DNA of 64,000 bases, from positions 182,554-246,553 of the forward strand of contig NZ_FNFB01000002.1 of NCBI RefSeq assembly GCF_900100395.1, written 5' to 3'. Within the stretch, counting starts at the first letter, position 1. Every line of letters begins with the position of its first letter. Origin of the DNA: Nonomuraea maritima (lineage in GTDB: Bacteria > Actinomycetota > Actinomycetes > Streptosporangiales > Streptosporangiaceae). The notes under the pieces are model-generated. The model was not told the DNA's origin, did not search any database, and saw only the letters and a list, made by a program, of their open reading frames with translations. Position numbers and translations under genes: made by a program. This document shows, piece after piece, positions 53,986 through 63,666 of the stretch.

Positions 53986-54615
53986 TCAGGTGGTGTTCTC
54001 CGTCCAGGAGGTGGTGGTGTCGAGGCGTTCGCGCCAGAGTTTCTCGCCCTCGCCGCCCGGCTCCCATCGTCCGCAGAAGTCGAGCAGTTCGCGGCAGCGC
54101 GTCACCATGGCCGCGTGGCGCTCGTCCCACGGCGGGACGTCGCCGTCGTAGGCGGCGAAGAAGTGTGGCAGCAGCGGCACGTGCTCGGGGTGGTGCGCAC
54201 GGACGATCCACTCGCACCAGGCGAGGTCCTCGACGGGCGGGCCGGGGTGTGCCCACTCCCAGTCGAGGATCGCGGTGGTCTCGAACGTGGCCGGGTCGAA
54301 CAGCATGTTCTGCGGGCCGTAGTCGCCGTGCACGATGCCGAGCCGATGGACGCGGCCCAGCATGCGGCCGCACTCGGCGAGCACCTCGGGCGCCCGGCCG
54401 TCGTCGAGCAGGTCCTGGCCGTGGCTGCCGGCGACGAAGCGTACGGTCAGGCTGGTCGGGGTGGCCTGGTGGACGCGCGGGACCGGCAACCGGCCGCGCA
54501 GGCGGCGCAGATATCTGCTCTCCGTGGCCAGCCGGAACGCCGCCTCAGGACCCTGGTAGCACTTCACGACCAGGGCGCCGTCGCCGACCGTGCTGTTCGT
54601 GTACCCGTGCCTCAC
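53986..54615 (-). CDS. APH-family phosphotransferase
   Basis: Protein-kinase-like small-molecule phosphotransferase of about 209 aa. The kinase motifs are present: Lys in ALVVKCYQGP, the catalytic loop HGDYGPQNMLFDP (His-Gly-Asp), and the metal site ILDWEWAHPGPPVEDLAW. The substrate could be an aminoglycoside, choline, a sugar or another alcohol and cannot be told; resistance should not be assumed. GTG 54615 (VRHGYTNST) was chosen because the upstream part of the frame, to 54798, is unlike the family. Only a weak ribosome site is seen. Confidence 0.8.
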   Translation of the reverse strand: MRHGYTNSTVGDGALVVKCYQGPEAAFRLATESRYLRRLRGRLPVPRVHQATPTSLTVRFVAGSHGQDLLDDGRAPEVLAECGRMLGRVHRLGIVHGDYGPQNMLFDPATFETTAILDWEWAHPGPPVEDLAWCEWIVRAHHPEHVPLLPHFFAAYDGDVPPWDERHAAMVTRCRELLDFCGRWEPGGEGEKLWRERLDTTTSWTENTT

Positions 54616-54773
54616 AAGGCTCGATTCTGACGCACCCGCACCCGTCCCGGGCGGTCCCGGCACGCCTCCGATACACGATGTAAGGACGAACCCCCCGCCC
54701 CGGCGAAGCACAGCACCCCGCCCCGGGCGGCTGACCGGCGACAGAACGAGCACCACGACCACCGACCGGCCCG

Positions 54774-54862
54774 TGCACCCTGTAAAGAGCACGCGCACCC
54801 CCGCCTGTGTGGCCGCACCCCCGGACGATCACAGATCGTAACTATCTGTTACACAGGGTGCA
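54774..54862. promoter_or_regulatory. Nested inverted repeats in the leader of the NarK-like gene
   Basis: A perfect 10-bp inverted repeat (TGCACCCTGT at 54774-54783, ACAGGGTGCA at 54853-54862) spans the leader and reaches the A of the start codon. Inside it, GTAAC-TATCT-GTTAC (54838-54852) is a perfect short palindrome that overlaps CAGAT/ATCTG arms (54832-54848). The layout suggests one or more operators or a leader stem that would sequester the ribosome site. Confidence 0.5.
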
Positions 54863-56043
54863 TGCGTGACATCCGTAGAGGGCAGGGACTGAACCTCGGG
54901 TTGGCGACAGGTGCGTTCGCCGTGACGTTCTGGGCCTGGAATCTCATCGGGCCGCTGGCGGGCGGCTACACCGGGCGGCACGACCTGTCGCCGACGCAGA
55001 CCTCGCTGCTGGTCGCGATCCCCGTGCTGGTCGGCTCGCTGGGACGGATCCCGGTGGGCGTGCTGACCGACCGGCTCGGCGGGCGGCGCATGTTCGCGCT
55101 CATCTGCTTCGCCTCCATCGTGCCCGTGCTGTTCGTCGGCTGGTCCGACTCGTACGGATGGCTGCTGTTCTGGGGGTTCGTGCTGGGGATCCCCGGCACC
55201 TCGTTCGCGGTCGGCGTCCCGTTCGTGAACGCCTGGTACGAGCCAGAGCGCCGGGGCTTCGCGACCGGCGTCTTCGGCGCGGGCATGGGCGGGACGGCGC
55301 TGTCGGCGTTCCTCACCCCGCGCGTCGTCGAGGCGTTCGGGCGGCCCGCCGCGCACCTGCTCATGGCGGCGCTGCTCGCGGCCGTGGGCGTGGTCATGCT
55401 GCTCGCGAGCCGCGACTCCCCGCGATGGACGCGCGCGACAGCCCCGGCGCTGCCCCGGATGCGCGAGGCCCTGACGATCAGGGCGACCTGGCAGAGCGCG
55501 TTCCTGTACGCGGTCGCCTTCGGGGGTTTCGTGGCGTTCTCCACCTACCTGCCGACACTGCTGCAGACCGTCTACCACTTCACGCAGACCGACGCCGGGC
55601 TGCGCACGGCGGGGTTCTCCGTCGCGGCGGTCCTGTCCCGACCGGCGGGCGGGGCGCTGTCGGACCGGATCGGGCCGGTCCGGGTGCTGCGGATCTCCTT
55701 CGCCGGCACGGCGCTGCTGGCGCTGGTGCTCGCCTTCCACCCGCCGGCCGAGGTGCCCGCCGGGGCGAGCTACGTCGCCATGGCGTTCTTCCTCGGCCTC
55801 GGCGCGGGCGGCGTGTTCGCGCTGGTGGCCCGCCTGGTGGAGCCGTCCAGGGTCGGGACGGTGACCGGGCTGGTCGGCGCGGCCGGCGGGCTCGGCGGTT
55901 ACTTCCCGCCCCTGGTGATGGGTGCGGTCTTCGCCGCGACCGGCGCCTACACGCTCGGCTACCTCCTGCTGGCCGCCACCGCCGCGGCCGCGCTGGCGTA
56001 CGCGCTGCGCGCCTTCAGGTCCGTCGAACGGGCCGCTACATGA
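54862..56043 (+). CDS. NarK-like nitrate/nitrite MFS transporter
   Basis: Twelve-helix permease of 393 aa, best fitting the nitrate/nitrite porter family. It opens with FAVTFWAWNLIGPLAGGYT, has the MFS loop GVLTDRLGGRRMF, and carries two Gly-rich signature helices, GVFGAGMGGTALSAF and LVGAAGGLGGYFPP, at the places of the NNP signature. Nitrogen-dependent control would be expected, and palindromes lie in its leader. No nitrate reductase gene is in the window. An ABC transporter pair follows, the first start being 59 bp downstream. Confidence 0.82.
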   Translation: MRDIRRGQGLNLGLATGAFAVTFWAWNLIGPLAGGYTGRHDLSPTQTSLLVAIPVLVGSLGRIPVGVLTDRLGGRRMFALICFASIVPVLFVGWSDSYGWLLFWGFVLGIPGTSFAVGVPFVNAWYEPERRGFATGVFGAGMGGTALSAFLTPRVVEAFGRPAAHLLMAALLAAVGVVMLLASRDSPRWTRATAPALPRMREALTIRATWQSAFLYAVAFGGFVAFSTYLPTLLQTVYHFTQTDAGLRTAGFSVAAVLSRPAGGALSDRIGPVRVLRISFAGTALLALVLAFHPPAEVPAGASYVAMAFFLGLGAGGVFALVARLVEPSRVGTVTGLVGAAGGLGGYFPPLVMGAVFAATGAYTLGYLLLAATAAAALAYALRAFRSVERAAT

Positions 56044-56102
56044 CCATGACCGGCGAAAATGGTTTGCCGGGAGACCCTCCGCCTTGCCAAGGTGGTCGCG
56101 CT

Positions 56103-57791
56103 ATGCGCTCCCTTCCTGAGGCCGATCCCGGCCTGCCCGATCTCCGCGGCCCCCTCCGTTTCCTGTGGTGGAACGCTCGACGGCAGGGCGGTCCGCTGCT
56201 GGTCGGCATCGGTTACGCCATCCTGTGGTGGCTCGTCCAGGCGCTGATGCCGGCCGCGCTCGGGCAGGGCATCGAGGCCGTCACCGCCAAGGACACGGGG
56301 GCGTTGCTGCTGTGGTCGGCCGTCCTGCTCGGGCTCGGGCTCGTCCAGGCGCTGGCCGGCATCATGCGGCACCGGATGGCCGTCTACAACTGGCTGGCCG
56401 CCGCCTACCGCACCGTCCAGCTCACCACCCGCCAGTCCGCCCGGCTCGGCGCGACGCTGCCGAAACGGCTGTCGACCGGCGAGGTGGTCAGCGTCGGCAA
56501 CTCCGACATCGCCCACATCGGCAGCTCGATGGACATCCTGCTGCGCGGCACCGGCGCGGTCGTCGCCATCGTGACCGTCACCGTGATCCTCATCTCGACG
56601 TCGCTGCCGCTCGGGCTGCTCGTGCTGTTCGGCGTGCCGCTCATGGCCGTCGCCGTCGGGCCGCTGCTGCGCCCGCTGCACCGGCGCCAGCGCCACCAGC
56701 GCGAGCTGACCGGAGAGCTGTCCACCCGCGCGGCCGACATCGTGGCCGGGCTGCGGGTGCTCCGCGGCATCGGCGGCGAACAGGTCTTCTCCGAGCGTTA
56801 CCGCGACGAGTCGCAGCGCGTCCGGCACGCCGGCGTACGCGTCGCCACGATCGAGTCGGTGCTCGAAGGCGCGCAGATCGTGCTGCCGGGGCTGCTCATC
56901 GCGGTCGTCACCGGCGTCGGCGCGTCGTTCGCGGTCGCGGGGCAGATCCCGACCGGCCAGCTCGTCGCGTTCTACCTGTACGCGGTCTTCCTCATCGGCC
57001 CCATGCGCACCCTCACCGAGGCGGCCGACAAGCTGACCAAGGGCCACGTCGCGGCCGGGCGCGTCATCCGCATCCTGTCCATCGACCCCGAGATGGCCGG
57101 CGGGTCAGGGCAGAGCAAGGGCGGCGTGCTGCGCGACCCCGCCAGCGGCGTCACCGTGCGGCCAGGCACCCTCACCGCCGTCGCGTCCGGCGTGCCCGAC
57201 GAGGCCATCGCCATCGCCGACCGGCTCGGCCGCTACGCCGACGGCGACGTCACCTTCGGCGACGCCGAGCTGAGCACGCTGCCGCTCGCCGAGGTCCGCT
57301 CCCGCATCCTGGTCGCCGACAACGGCGCCCGGCTGTTCAACGGCCGGCTCCGCGACGAGCTCGACATCCGCGGCGAGGCCACCGACGACGAGATCTGGCA
57401 GGCACTCGACACGGCCTGCGCCACCGACATCGTCGAGGCACTGCCCGACGGGCTCGACGCCGAGGTGTCGGAGGCCGGCCGCGAGTTCTCCGGCGGGCAG
57501 CAGCAGCGCCTGCGCCTGGCCAGGGCGCTGCTGGCCGACCCCGAGGTGCTGATCCTGGTCGAGCCCACCAGCGCCGTCGACGCCCACAGCGAGGCGCGCA
57601 TCGCCGAGCGCCTCGCCAAGGCGCGGGCCGGCCGCACCACCCTCGTCTGCACGACCAGCCCGCTCGTGCTCGACCACACCGACCACGTGATCCACGTCCA
57701 CGACGGCCGGGTGCGGGCCGAGGGCCCCCACCGGAGGCTGCTGGACAGCTCGCCCGACTACGCCGCGACCGTGACGCGCGGGGAGGACTGA
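56103..57791 (+). CDS. ABC exporter half-transporter with degenerate Walker A
   Basis: Fused permease-ATPase of about 562 aa. Residues 1-320 are the six-helix exporter domain; the rest is the nucleotide-binding domain. The Walker A loop is lost (TAVASGVPDEAIAIADRLGR stands in its place) and Walker B reads LILVEPTSAVD with Val for the Asp, whereas the signature EFSGGQQQRLRLARALL is perfect. It should thus act only as the signature donor to the partner at 57795. ATG 56103 follows AAGGTGG; ATG 56040, overlapping the upstream stop, is the alternative. Confidence 0.87.
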   Translation: MRSLPEADPGLPDLRGPLRFLWWNARRQGGPLLVGIGYAILWWLVQALMPAALGQGIEAVTAKDTGALLLWSAVLLGLGLVQALAGIMRHRMAVYNWLAAAYRTVQLTTRQSARLGATLPKRLSTGEVVSVGNSDIAHIGSSMDILLRGTGAVVAIVTVTVILISTSLPLGLLVLFGVPLMAVAVGPLLRPLHRRQRHQRELTGELSTRAADIVAGLRVLRGIGGEQVFSERYRDESQRVRHAGVRVATIESVLEGAQIVLPGLLIAVVTGVGASFAVAGQIPTGQLVAFYLYAVFLIGPMRTLTEAADKLTKGHVAAGRVIRILSIDPEMAGGSGQSKGGVLRDPASGVTVRPGTLTAVASGVPDEAIAIADRLGRYADGDVTFGDAELSTLPLAEVRSRILVADNGARLFNGRLRDELDIRGEATDDEIWQALDTACATDIVEALPDGLDAEVSEAGREFSGGQQQRLRLARALLADPEVLILVEPTSAVDAHSEARIAERLAKARAGRTTLVCTTSPLVLDHTDHVIHVHDGRVRAEGPHRRLLDSSPDYAATVTRGED

Positions 57792-57794
57792 TCC

Positions 57795-59564
57795 ATGGCC
57801 CGCGACATCCTGCCGGTCGCCGACCGTCAACAGGTCCGCGCCTACGCGCGGCGGCTGACGCTCAAGTACCCGCGCCAGCTCTCCGTCGCCCTCGCGCTGC
57901 ACGGCCTGGCCGCCGTGGCCGGGCTCGTCGTGCCGGCGCTGCTCGGCTCGCTGGTGGAGGACGTCCAGCACGGCGCCGAGGTCAACGTGGTCTGGGTCGC
58001 CGTCGGCATCGCGGCGTTCCTGCTGCTGCAGGGCGTCCTCGTCCGGTACGCGGTGCTGGCGTCGTCCCGGCTGGGCGAGCGGGTGCTCGCCGAGCTGCGC
58101 GAGGAGTTCGTCGACCGGGTGCTCGCGCTGCCGCTGTCCACCGTCGAACGCGCCGGCTCGGGCGACCTGATCACCCGCACCTCCCGCGACGTCGACTCCC
58201 TGTCGCGCACGGTGCGCCACGCCGTGCCGGAGACGCTCATCGCGCTGGTCACGTTCGTGATCACAATCGGCGCGCTGCTGCTGGTCAGCCCGCTGCTCAT
58301 GCTGCCCATGCTGCTCGCGGGGCCGGTCATCGCGATCTCCACCCGGTGGTACCTCCGCCGGGCGCGCGACGGCTACCTGCGCGAGAACGCCGCGTACGCC
58401 GACCTCACCGAGGGCCTGGCCGAGACCGTCGAGGGCGCTCGCGCCGTGGAGGCGCTCGGCCTGCAGCAGCGCCGCCGCGACCGCGCCGACCGCGACATCG
58501 CCCGCTCGTTCGCCGCCGAACGCTACACGCTCGGGCTGCGCACCGTCTGGTACCCGGCCGTGGAGCTCGGTTACGTCATCCCCGTGGTGGCGGCGCTGCT
58601 GGTGGGCGGCCTGTTCTACACCTCGGGCTGGGTGACGCTCGCCCAGGTCACCACCGCCACCCTGTACGCCCAGCAGCTCATCGACCCGCTCGACCGGTTC
58701 CTCATGTGGATCGACGAGCTGCAGGTCGGCGCTGCGTCCATGGCACGGCTGCTGGGCGTCGCCAACGTGGGCGACGACCGGCAGGCCGGCGACGCGCGGC
58801 CGGCCGGCGAGCTGCTGGAGGCGTCCGAGGTCCGGTACGCCTACCGCGAGGGCCGCGACGTGCTGCACGGCGTCTCGCTGACCGTCCGGCCCGGCGAGCG
58901 GCTGGCCATGGTCGGGCCGTCGGGTGCGGGCAAATCCACCCTCGGACGGCTCCTCGCGGGCATCCACGGGCCGCGCAGCGGGTCGGTGAAGGTGGGCGGG
59001 GTGCCGCTGGTCGAGCTGCCGCTCGACGACCTGAGAGGGCACGTCGCGCTGGTCACCCAGGAGCACCACCTGTTCAAGGGCTCCCTGCGTGACAACCTGC
59101 TGATCGCCCGTCCTGGCGCCTCCGACGCCGACGTGCGCAAGGCCCTCGGCGCGGTCGACGCGCTCGACTGGGTGCTGGCGCTGACCGACGGTCTCGACAC
59201 GGCGGTCGGCTCCGGCGGTCTCACGGTCTCACCCGCCCAGGCGCAGCAGCTCGCCCTCGCCCGCCTGGTGCTGGCCGACCCGCACACGCTGGTGCTCGAC
59301 GAGGCCACCTCCCTCATCGACCCGCGCGCCGCCCGCAACCTCGAACGGTCGCTGGCCGCCGTCCTGGAGGGCCGTACGGTGATCGCCATCGCGCACCGGC
59401 TGCACACCGCCCACGACGCCGACCGGGTGGCCGTGGTGGAGGGCGGCCGCATCAGCGAGCTGGGGTCGCACGACGAGCTCGTGGCGGCGGGCGGCTCGTA
59501 CGCGGCCCTGTGGAGCAGCTGGCACGGCGGCGCCGAGCCCGACCCCGACCACCGGCCCGCCTGA
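57795..59564 (+). CDS. ABC exporter half-transporter with intact Walker A and degenerate signature
   Basis: Partner half-exporter of 589 aa: six-helix domain (residues about 20-320), then a nucleotide-binding domain with intact Walker A MVGPSGAGKSTLGRLLAG, Q-loop VTQEHHLF and Walker B TLVLDEATSLID. The signature has decayed to VSPAQAQQLALAR, and the H-loop is IAIAHRLHTAHD. Together with the 56103 product it would form one working ATP site and one dead site. The substrate is unknown; a lipid, peptide or drug is possible. It starts 3 bp after the first gene, behind GGGGAGG. Confidence 0.9.
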   Translation: MARDILPVADRQQVRAYARRLTLKYPRQLSVALALHGLAAVAGLVVPALLGSLVEDVQHGAEVNVVWVAVGIAAFLLLQGVLVRYAVLASSRLGERVLAELREEFVDRVLALPLSTVERAGSGDLITRTSRDVDSLSRTVRHAVPETLIALVTFVITIGALLLVSPLLMLPMLLAGPVIAISTRWYLRRARDGYLRENAAYADLTEGLAETVEGARAVEALGLQQRRRDRADRDIARSFAAERYTLGLRTVWYPAVELGYVIPVVAALLVGGLFYTSGWVTLAQVTTATLYAQQLIDPLDRFLMWIDELQVGAASMARLLGVANVGDDRQAGDARPAGELLEASEVRYAYREGRDVLHGVSLTVRPGERLAMVGPSGAGKSTLGRLLAGIHGPRSGSVKVGGVPLVELPLDDLRGHVALVTQEHHLFKGSLRDNLLIARPGASDADVRKALGAVDALDWVLALTDGLDTAVGSGGLTVSPAQAQQLALARLVLADPHTLVLDEATSLIDPRAARNLERSLAAVLEGRTVIAIAHRLHTAHDADRVAVVEGGRISELGSHDELVAAGGSYAALWSSWHGGAEPDPDHRPA

Positions 59565-59647
59565 CCCGCACCGCGCCGAGCCCGGCCCCGGCCGCCTGCC
59601 CGGCTGACCCGCACCGCGCCGGCCCCCGGCTCCGGCCGCCTGCCCGG
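59561..59647 (+). repeat. Tandem duplication of about 43 bp at the end of the ABC gene
   Basis: Two near-identical units (59561-59603 and 59604-59647), each starting CTGACCCGCACCGCGCCG and ending GGCCGCCTGCCCGG. The first unit contains the ABC stop codon, so the second copy repeats the stop and lies outside the gene. It is a local slippage duplication without an evident role. Confidence 0.75.
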
Positions 59648-59666
59648 CTGATCACGTGAGCGCGGC

Positions 59667-59686
59667 GGGCCCGGTCGGCCGGGCCC
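59667..59686. terminator. Bidirectional hairpin terminator
   Basis: GGGCCCGG and CCGGGCCC form a perfect 8-bp stem with a TCGG loop, between the convergent ABC and S9 peptidase genes. Confidence 0.75.
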
Positions 59687-59706
59687 GGCGCGTCAGCGGA
59701 GGGGCC

Positions 59707-61770
59707 TCAGCCCAGCGCCTTCTTCAGGAACTCGACCTGGAGCAGCAGCAGGTTCTCCGCCACGACCTCCTGCGGCGTCATGTGCGTCACGCCTGACAGC
59801 GGCAGCACGCTGTGCGGACGGCCCGCCGAGAGCAGCGCCGACGACAGGCGCAGCGTGTGGGCGGCCACGACGTTGTCGTCGGCCAGACCGTGGACGAGCA
59901 GCAGCGGACGCTCCAGCTTGTCGGCGTCCGCGAACAGCGACGACTTGTCGTACACGTCGGGCTGCTCGTCGGGGTGGCCGAGGTAGCGCTCGGTGTAACC
60001 CGTGTCGTACAGCCGCCAGTCGGTCACCGGCGCACCGGCCACCGCCGCGTGGAACACGTCGGGACGCCGCAGCACCGCGAGCGCCGCCAGGAACCCGCCG
60101 AACGACCAGCCGCGGATGGCGACCCGGGACAGGTCGAGGTCGTCGGGGTACTGCTCGGCCACGCCCTGCAGGGCGTCGATCTGGTCCTCCAGCGCCGGGG
60201 TCGCGAGGTCGTTGAGCACCGCCCGCTCCCACGCCGTCCCCCGGCCGGGGGTGCCACGCCCGTCGGCCACGACGACCGCGAAGCCCTGCTCGGCGAACCA
60301 CTGGCTCTCGAGGAACGCACCCCGCCGGTTCAGCACCCGCTGCCCGTGCGGCCCGCCGTACGGGTCCATGAGGACGGGCAGCTTGCCGGAGCCCGACTCG
60401 TACCAGGACGGCAGCACCACGGCGGTGGCGAGCTCGCGCTTGCCCGCACGGCCGATCGAGACCCGCAGGTCGAGGCCGGGACGCTCGGCGTACGACGGGA
60501 TCGGCACGGCCATGCCGTCACGGCGCACGACCGTGGTGGAGACGCCCTCGTCGTCGAGGCTCTGCTCGGTCAGCACGCCGACCCCGCCCGCCATGCGCCC
60601 GGAGAACACCCCGGAACGGGTCGAGACGGGCAGGAGCGAGTGGCCGTCCCACGTCCACAGCTGGATCTCGGTCGGGTCGCCGCTCGCGCTGAACAGCACG
60701 CTGTCGTGGTCGACGTCGAGCACCGCCCGAACCTGCAGCGTCGGCGGCGTGACCGCGCGGTCGCCGACGAACAGCCGGTGGCCGCCCTCGCCGTTGGCGA
60801 CCCACACCAGCGAGCCGTCGTCGAGGTGGGCGGGGACGCCCGTGATGATGTCGACCCAGGCGGGGTCGGTGTCCTCGCGCACGAGCGTGGAGGCGCCGGT
60901 CGCGGGGTCGACCGTGAACAGCCGCATGGTCCGCTGGTCGCGGGTCAGCGTCACGATGGACAGCGCGTGGGAGTCCCAGGCCGCCGTCACGAGGTACTCC
61001 TCGTCGTACGGCACCGCCACCCGCGAGCCGTCGAGGCCCAGCACGAACAGCTCGGTGGCGGCGTTGGGCGTGCCCGCGGCCGGGTAGCGCTGGGCCACCG
61101 GCGGGCGGCCGGGGTTGGCCGGGTCGGCGATGTGCCACTCCTGCACGGGGGCCTCGTCGCTCCGCTCGACCAGCAGCGCGTCGCCCGAAGGCGACCACCA
61201 GTGGCCGCGCATCCGATCCAGCTCCTCGGCCGCGATGAACTCCGCCAGACCGTACGTCACCGTCCCGGACTCGGGCTCGGCGAGCGCGCGGTCGTCGCCC
61301 GTCACCAGGTCCTGGACGCGCAGGGCGCCGCCGGTGACGTAGGAGACATGGCGTCCGTCGGGGGACAGGCGCGGGTCGATGACCGCGCCGGGGGTGTCGA
61401 GGCGGCGCGTCGCGCCGCTCGCCAGGTCGGTCACGTGCAGGGCGCCGGACAGCGCGAAGCTCGCCGTGGTCACCGCGGTGTCGGTGGTGTACGCGACCAC
61501 ACCGCCGGCCGCCTCGCGGCTGCGCTCACGACGGGCCCGCTCCTCGGGAGGAAGGTTCTCCTCGTCGGACTGCAGCGTGCGCGGATCGACCACCAGGCGT
61601 TCGACGTGGGTCTCGGTGTCGAGCTCCCACAGGCAGGTCACCGGGTCGGTGCCCGACTTCGTACGGAGGAATACCACCCGGCCGCCGTCGGGGGAGATGG
61701 TGAAGCCCCGAGGCACCCCGAGGGTGAACCTGCGGGTCCGGGCAGACAGACGCGGGAAGCTCTCACTCAT
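59707..61770 (-). CDS. S9 family prolyl oligopeptidase (DPP-IV-like)
   Basis: Serine peptidase of 687 aa, probably cytoplasmic since no signal peptide is seen. The N-terminal beta-propeller (about residues 25-450) carries the DPP-IV motif [18 protein letters not shown] with the Glu pair that holds the substrate amino end. The C-terminal alpha/beta hydrolase (about 455-687) has Ser556 in [11 protein letters not shown], Asp in [12 protein letters not shown] and His in [11 protein letters not shown] dipeptidyl-peptidase-like activity is likely. It diverges from mshB; starts are 44 bp apart. Confidence 0.92.
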   Translation of the reverse strand: MSESFPRLSARTRRFTLGVPRGFTISPDGGRVVFLRTKSGTDPVTCLWELDTETHVERLVVDPRTLQSDEENLPPEERARRERSREAAGGVVAYTTDTAVTTASFALSGALHVTDLASGATRRLDTPGAVIDPRLSPDGRHVSYVTGGALRVQDLVTGDDRALAEPESGTVTYGLAEFIAAEELDRMRGHWWSPSGDALLVERSDEAPVQEWHIADPANPGRPPVAQRYPAAGTPNAATELFVLGLDGSRVAVPYDEEYLVTAAWDSHALSIVTLTRDQRTMRLFTVDPATGASTLVREDTDPAWVDIITGVPAHLDDGSLVWVANGEGGHRLFVGDRAVTPPTLQVRAVLDVDHDSVLFSASGDPTEIQLWTWDGHSLLPVSTRSGVFSGRMAGGVGVLTEQSLDDEGVSTTVVRRDGMAVPIPSYAERPGLDLRVSIGRAGKRELATAVVLPSWYESGSGKLPVLMDPYGGPHGQRVLNRRGAFLESQWFAEQGFAVVVADGRGTPGRGTAWERAVLNDLATPALEDQIDALQGVAEQYPDDLDLSRVAIRGWSFGGFLAALAVLRRPDVFHAAVAGAPVTDWRLYDTGYTERYLGHPDEQPDVYDKSSLFADADKLERPLLLVHGLADDNVVAAHTLRLSSALLSAGRPHSVLPLSGVTHMTPQEVVAENLLLLQVEFLKKALG

Positions 61771-61814
61771 GGGCTCAATCCTGCCAGGACCACACCATTG
61801 TTACGCTCGGGGCT

Positions 61815-62720
61815 ATGACTGATCGCCGCCTGCTGTTCGTGCACGCCCACCCCGACGACGAGACGATCGGCACCGGCGCGACCATGGCCAAGTACGCCGC
61901 AGAGGGCAGCCACGTCACGCTTGTGACCTGCACGCTCGGCGAGGAGGGCGAGATCATCCCCGCCGACCTCGCCCACCTGGCCGCCGACCGCGACGACGCG
62001 CTCGGCGCGTACCGCATCGGCGAGCTGGCCGCCGCCTGCCAGGCGCTCGGCGTGGAGGACCACCGCTTCCTCGGCGGCCCGGGGCGCTGGCGCGACTCCG
62101 GCATGATGGGCGCCGCCTCCAACGACCACCCGAAGGCCTTCTGGGGGGCCGACCTCGACGAGGCGGCGGGCGAGCTGGTCAAGGTCATCCGCGAGGTGCG
62201 CCCGCAGGTGCTCGTCACGTACGACGACAACGGCTTCTACGGTCACCCCGACCACATCCAGGCCCACCGGGTCGCGCGCCGGGCGTACGAGCTGGCCGCC
62301 AAGCCCGGGTTCGGCGAGGGCGAGCCCTGGCAGGTCGCGAAGTTCTACCACACGGCCCTGCCCCGGTCCGTCATGCGGCGCGGGGTGGAGGGGCTGCGCG
62401 AGGCGGGTCTCGGGTTCACCATCGAGGACGTCGACGACATCCCGTACGGCTGCACCGACGAAGCCGTCACCACCGAGATCGACGCCCGGCCGTGGGCCGG
62501 CAACAAGATCGAGGCCATGCGGGCGCACGCCACCCAGATCACGGTGCGCGGCACCTGGTTCGCGCTGTCCAACAACATCGGCCAGGAGGTGCTCGGCGTC
62601 GAGCACTACATCCTGGCCATGGGCGTGGCCGGACCGCCGGTGCCGGGGCCGCCCGTCGAGGCCGGGGGCGTCGGCGAGCCGTACAACCGCGAGAACGACC
62701 TGTTCGCGGGCATCCACTAA
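61815..62720 (+). CDS. mshB: Mycothiol biosynthesis deacetylase MshB (LmbE/PIG-L family)
   Basis: Zn-dependent deacetylase (301 aa) that removes acetate from GlcNAc-inositol in mycothiol synthesis. The zinc motif is [16 protein letters not shown] and the second metal segment is [14 protein letters not shown]. Other MshB features are [15 protein letters not shown] and the C-terminal [16 protein letters not shown]. Mycothiol S-conjugate amidase (Mca) is the main alternative, but the length and the downstream DUF6113 gene (as Rv1170-Rv1171) favour MshB. Confidence 0.9.
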   Translation: MTDRRLLFVHAHPDDETIGTGATMAKYAAEGSHVTLVTCTLGEEGEIIPADLAHLAADRDDALGAYRIGELAAACQALGVEDHRFLGGPGRWRDSGMMGAASNDHPKAFWGADLDEAAGELVKVIREVRPQVLVTYDDNGFYGHPDHIQAHRVARRAYELAAKPGFGEGEPWQVAKFYHTALPRSVMRRGVEGLREAGLGFTIEDVDDIPYGCTDEAVTTEIDARPWAGNKIEAMRAHATQITVRGTWFALSNNIGQEVLGVEHYILAMGVAGPPVPGPPVEAGGVGEPYNRENDLFAGIH

Positions 62721-62730
62721 CCTCTCGGGC

Positions 62731-63147
62731 ATGGAGCATCGCAGCCAGGCCGAGTCGGCCCTCGGAGGGGCGGCGTACGGCATGCTGTTCGTGCTGGGTA
62801 TCGTCATGGGGGTCGTGGGCGGGTTCACCCACCCGTCGTTGCAGTTCGGGCCGTTCCCTGCTGCGGCCGTCCTGTGGGTGCTGGCGCTGTTCGGGGTGTG
62901 CCTGGGCGCGGGCAAGCTGATGCGGGCCCGGCTCGGGGCGCTGGTGACGGCGGTGGGGTGGCTGCTGGTCACGATGCCGTTCACGCTGGAGCTGCGGGTG
63001 GGCGACCTGGTGATCGCGCGAGGCGCCGCCGGTTACGTCTACCTGTACGGCGGTCTGGCCGCGCTGGTGATCGCGTACGTGATGTCGCCCTCGGCGGGAA
63101 GTGGATCGTGGTTGCTGCGGGGGTACACACCGAAGAACCCGACTTAA
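62731..63147 (+). CDS. DUF6113 family membrane protein
   Basis: Four-helix membrane protein of 138 aa: YGMLFVLGIVMGVVGGF, AAVLWVLALFGVCLGAG, LGALVTAVGWLLVTMPF and YLYGGLAALVIAYVMS. It starts 11 bp after mshB, the same place as Rv1171 in M. tuberculosis, so co-transcription with mshB is likely. Function is unknown; the last 15 residues are polar and cytoplasmic by charge. Confidence 0.78.
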   Translation: MEHRSQAESALGGAAYGMLFVLGIVMGVVGGFTHPSLQFGPFPAAAVLWVLALFGVCLGAGKLMRARLGALVTAVGWLLVTMPFTLELRVGDLVIARGAAGYVYLYGGLAALVIAYVMSPSAGSGSWLLRGYTPKNPT

Positions 63148-63173
63148 GGCCATAAAGTGGCAAGGTGCGATTC

Positions 63174-63659
63174 ATGGATCGGCCCATCGACTCAGGGACC
63201 TACCGCAAGGTCGTCGGCCGGTTCGCCACCGGGGTCGCGATCGTCACCACGCGGGTTGCCGACGTCGACCACGCCATGACGGTCAACTCCTTCACCTCGG
63301 TCTCCCTCGACCCGCTGCTCGTGCTGTTCTGCGCCGAGAAGGTGTCCCGCTTCCACGACGCGGTGCTGGAGGCGGGGGCGTGGGGAGTGTCGGTGCTGCC
63401 GGCCTCGATGGAGGAGGCGTCGCGCTTCTTCTCCCACCGGGGGCGTCCGCTGAACGGTCAGCTCGCCAAGTGGGCCCACCATCGCGGGGACTCGCAGGTG
63501 GCGCTGTTCGACGAGGCCCTCGCCACGGTGGAGTGCGTGACGAAGGCCGTGTACGACGGCGGCGACCACTCCATCGTCGTGGGCCAGGTCACCGCCCTCG
63601 CCACCCCCGGCGACGGCCCGCCCCTCCTCTATCACGACGGCCGCTACAACACCTTCTGA
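63174..63659 (+). CDS. Flavin reductase-like FMN-binding protein
   Basis: Cytoplasmic flavin reductase-type protein of about 161 aa. The family core is visible: FRRVMGRFATGVAIVTT-like start (here YRKVVGRFATGVAIVTT), AMTVNSFTSVSLDPLLVLFC (FMN binding), then VSVLPASMEEASRFF and DHSIVVGQVTAL. It would reduce FMN or FAD with NAD(P)H, perhaps for an oxygenase encoded elsewhere. ATG 63174 has AAGG eight bases upstream. GTG 63165, which is seven bases after a TAAAGT -10-like box, would be a leaderless alternative. Confidence 0.9.
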   Translation: MDRPIDSGTYRKVVGRFATGVAIVTTRVADVDHAMTVNSFTSVSLDPLLVLFCAEKVSRFHDAVLEAGAWGVSVLPASMEEASRFFSHRGRPLNGQLAKWAHHRGDSQVALFDEALATVECVTKAVYDGGDHSIVVGQVTALATPGDGPPLLYHDGRYNTF

Positions 63660-63666
63660 GCCGAAC

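Noticed and set aside
53986..54615. Aminoglycoside resistance gene
   Set aside because: Only family-level APH kinase motifs are visible. The family also phosphorylates sugars, choline and other alcohols, so resistance cannot be claimed.
54838..54852. GlnR box upstream of the nitrate-type porter
   Set aside because: GTAAC-TATCT-GTTAC has a 5-bp spacer and no second a/b site pair; the known GlnR pattern has 6-bp spacing and GAAAC half-sites. Kept only as an unassigned palindrome.
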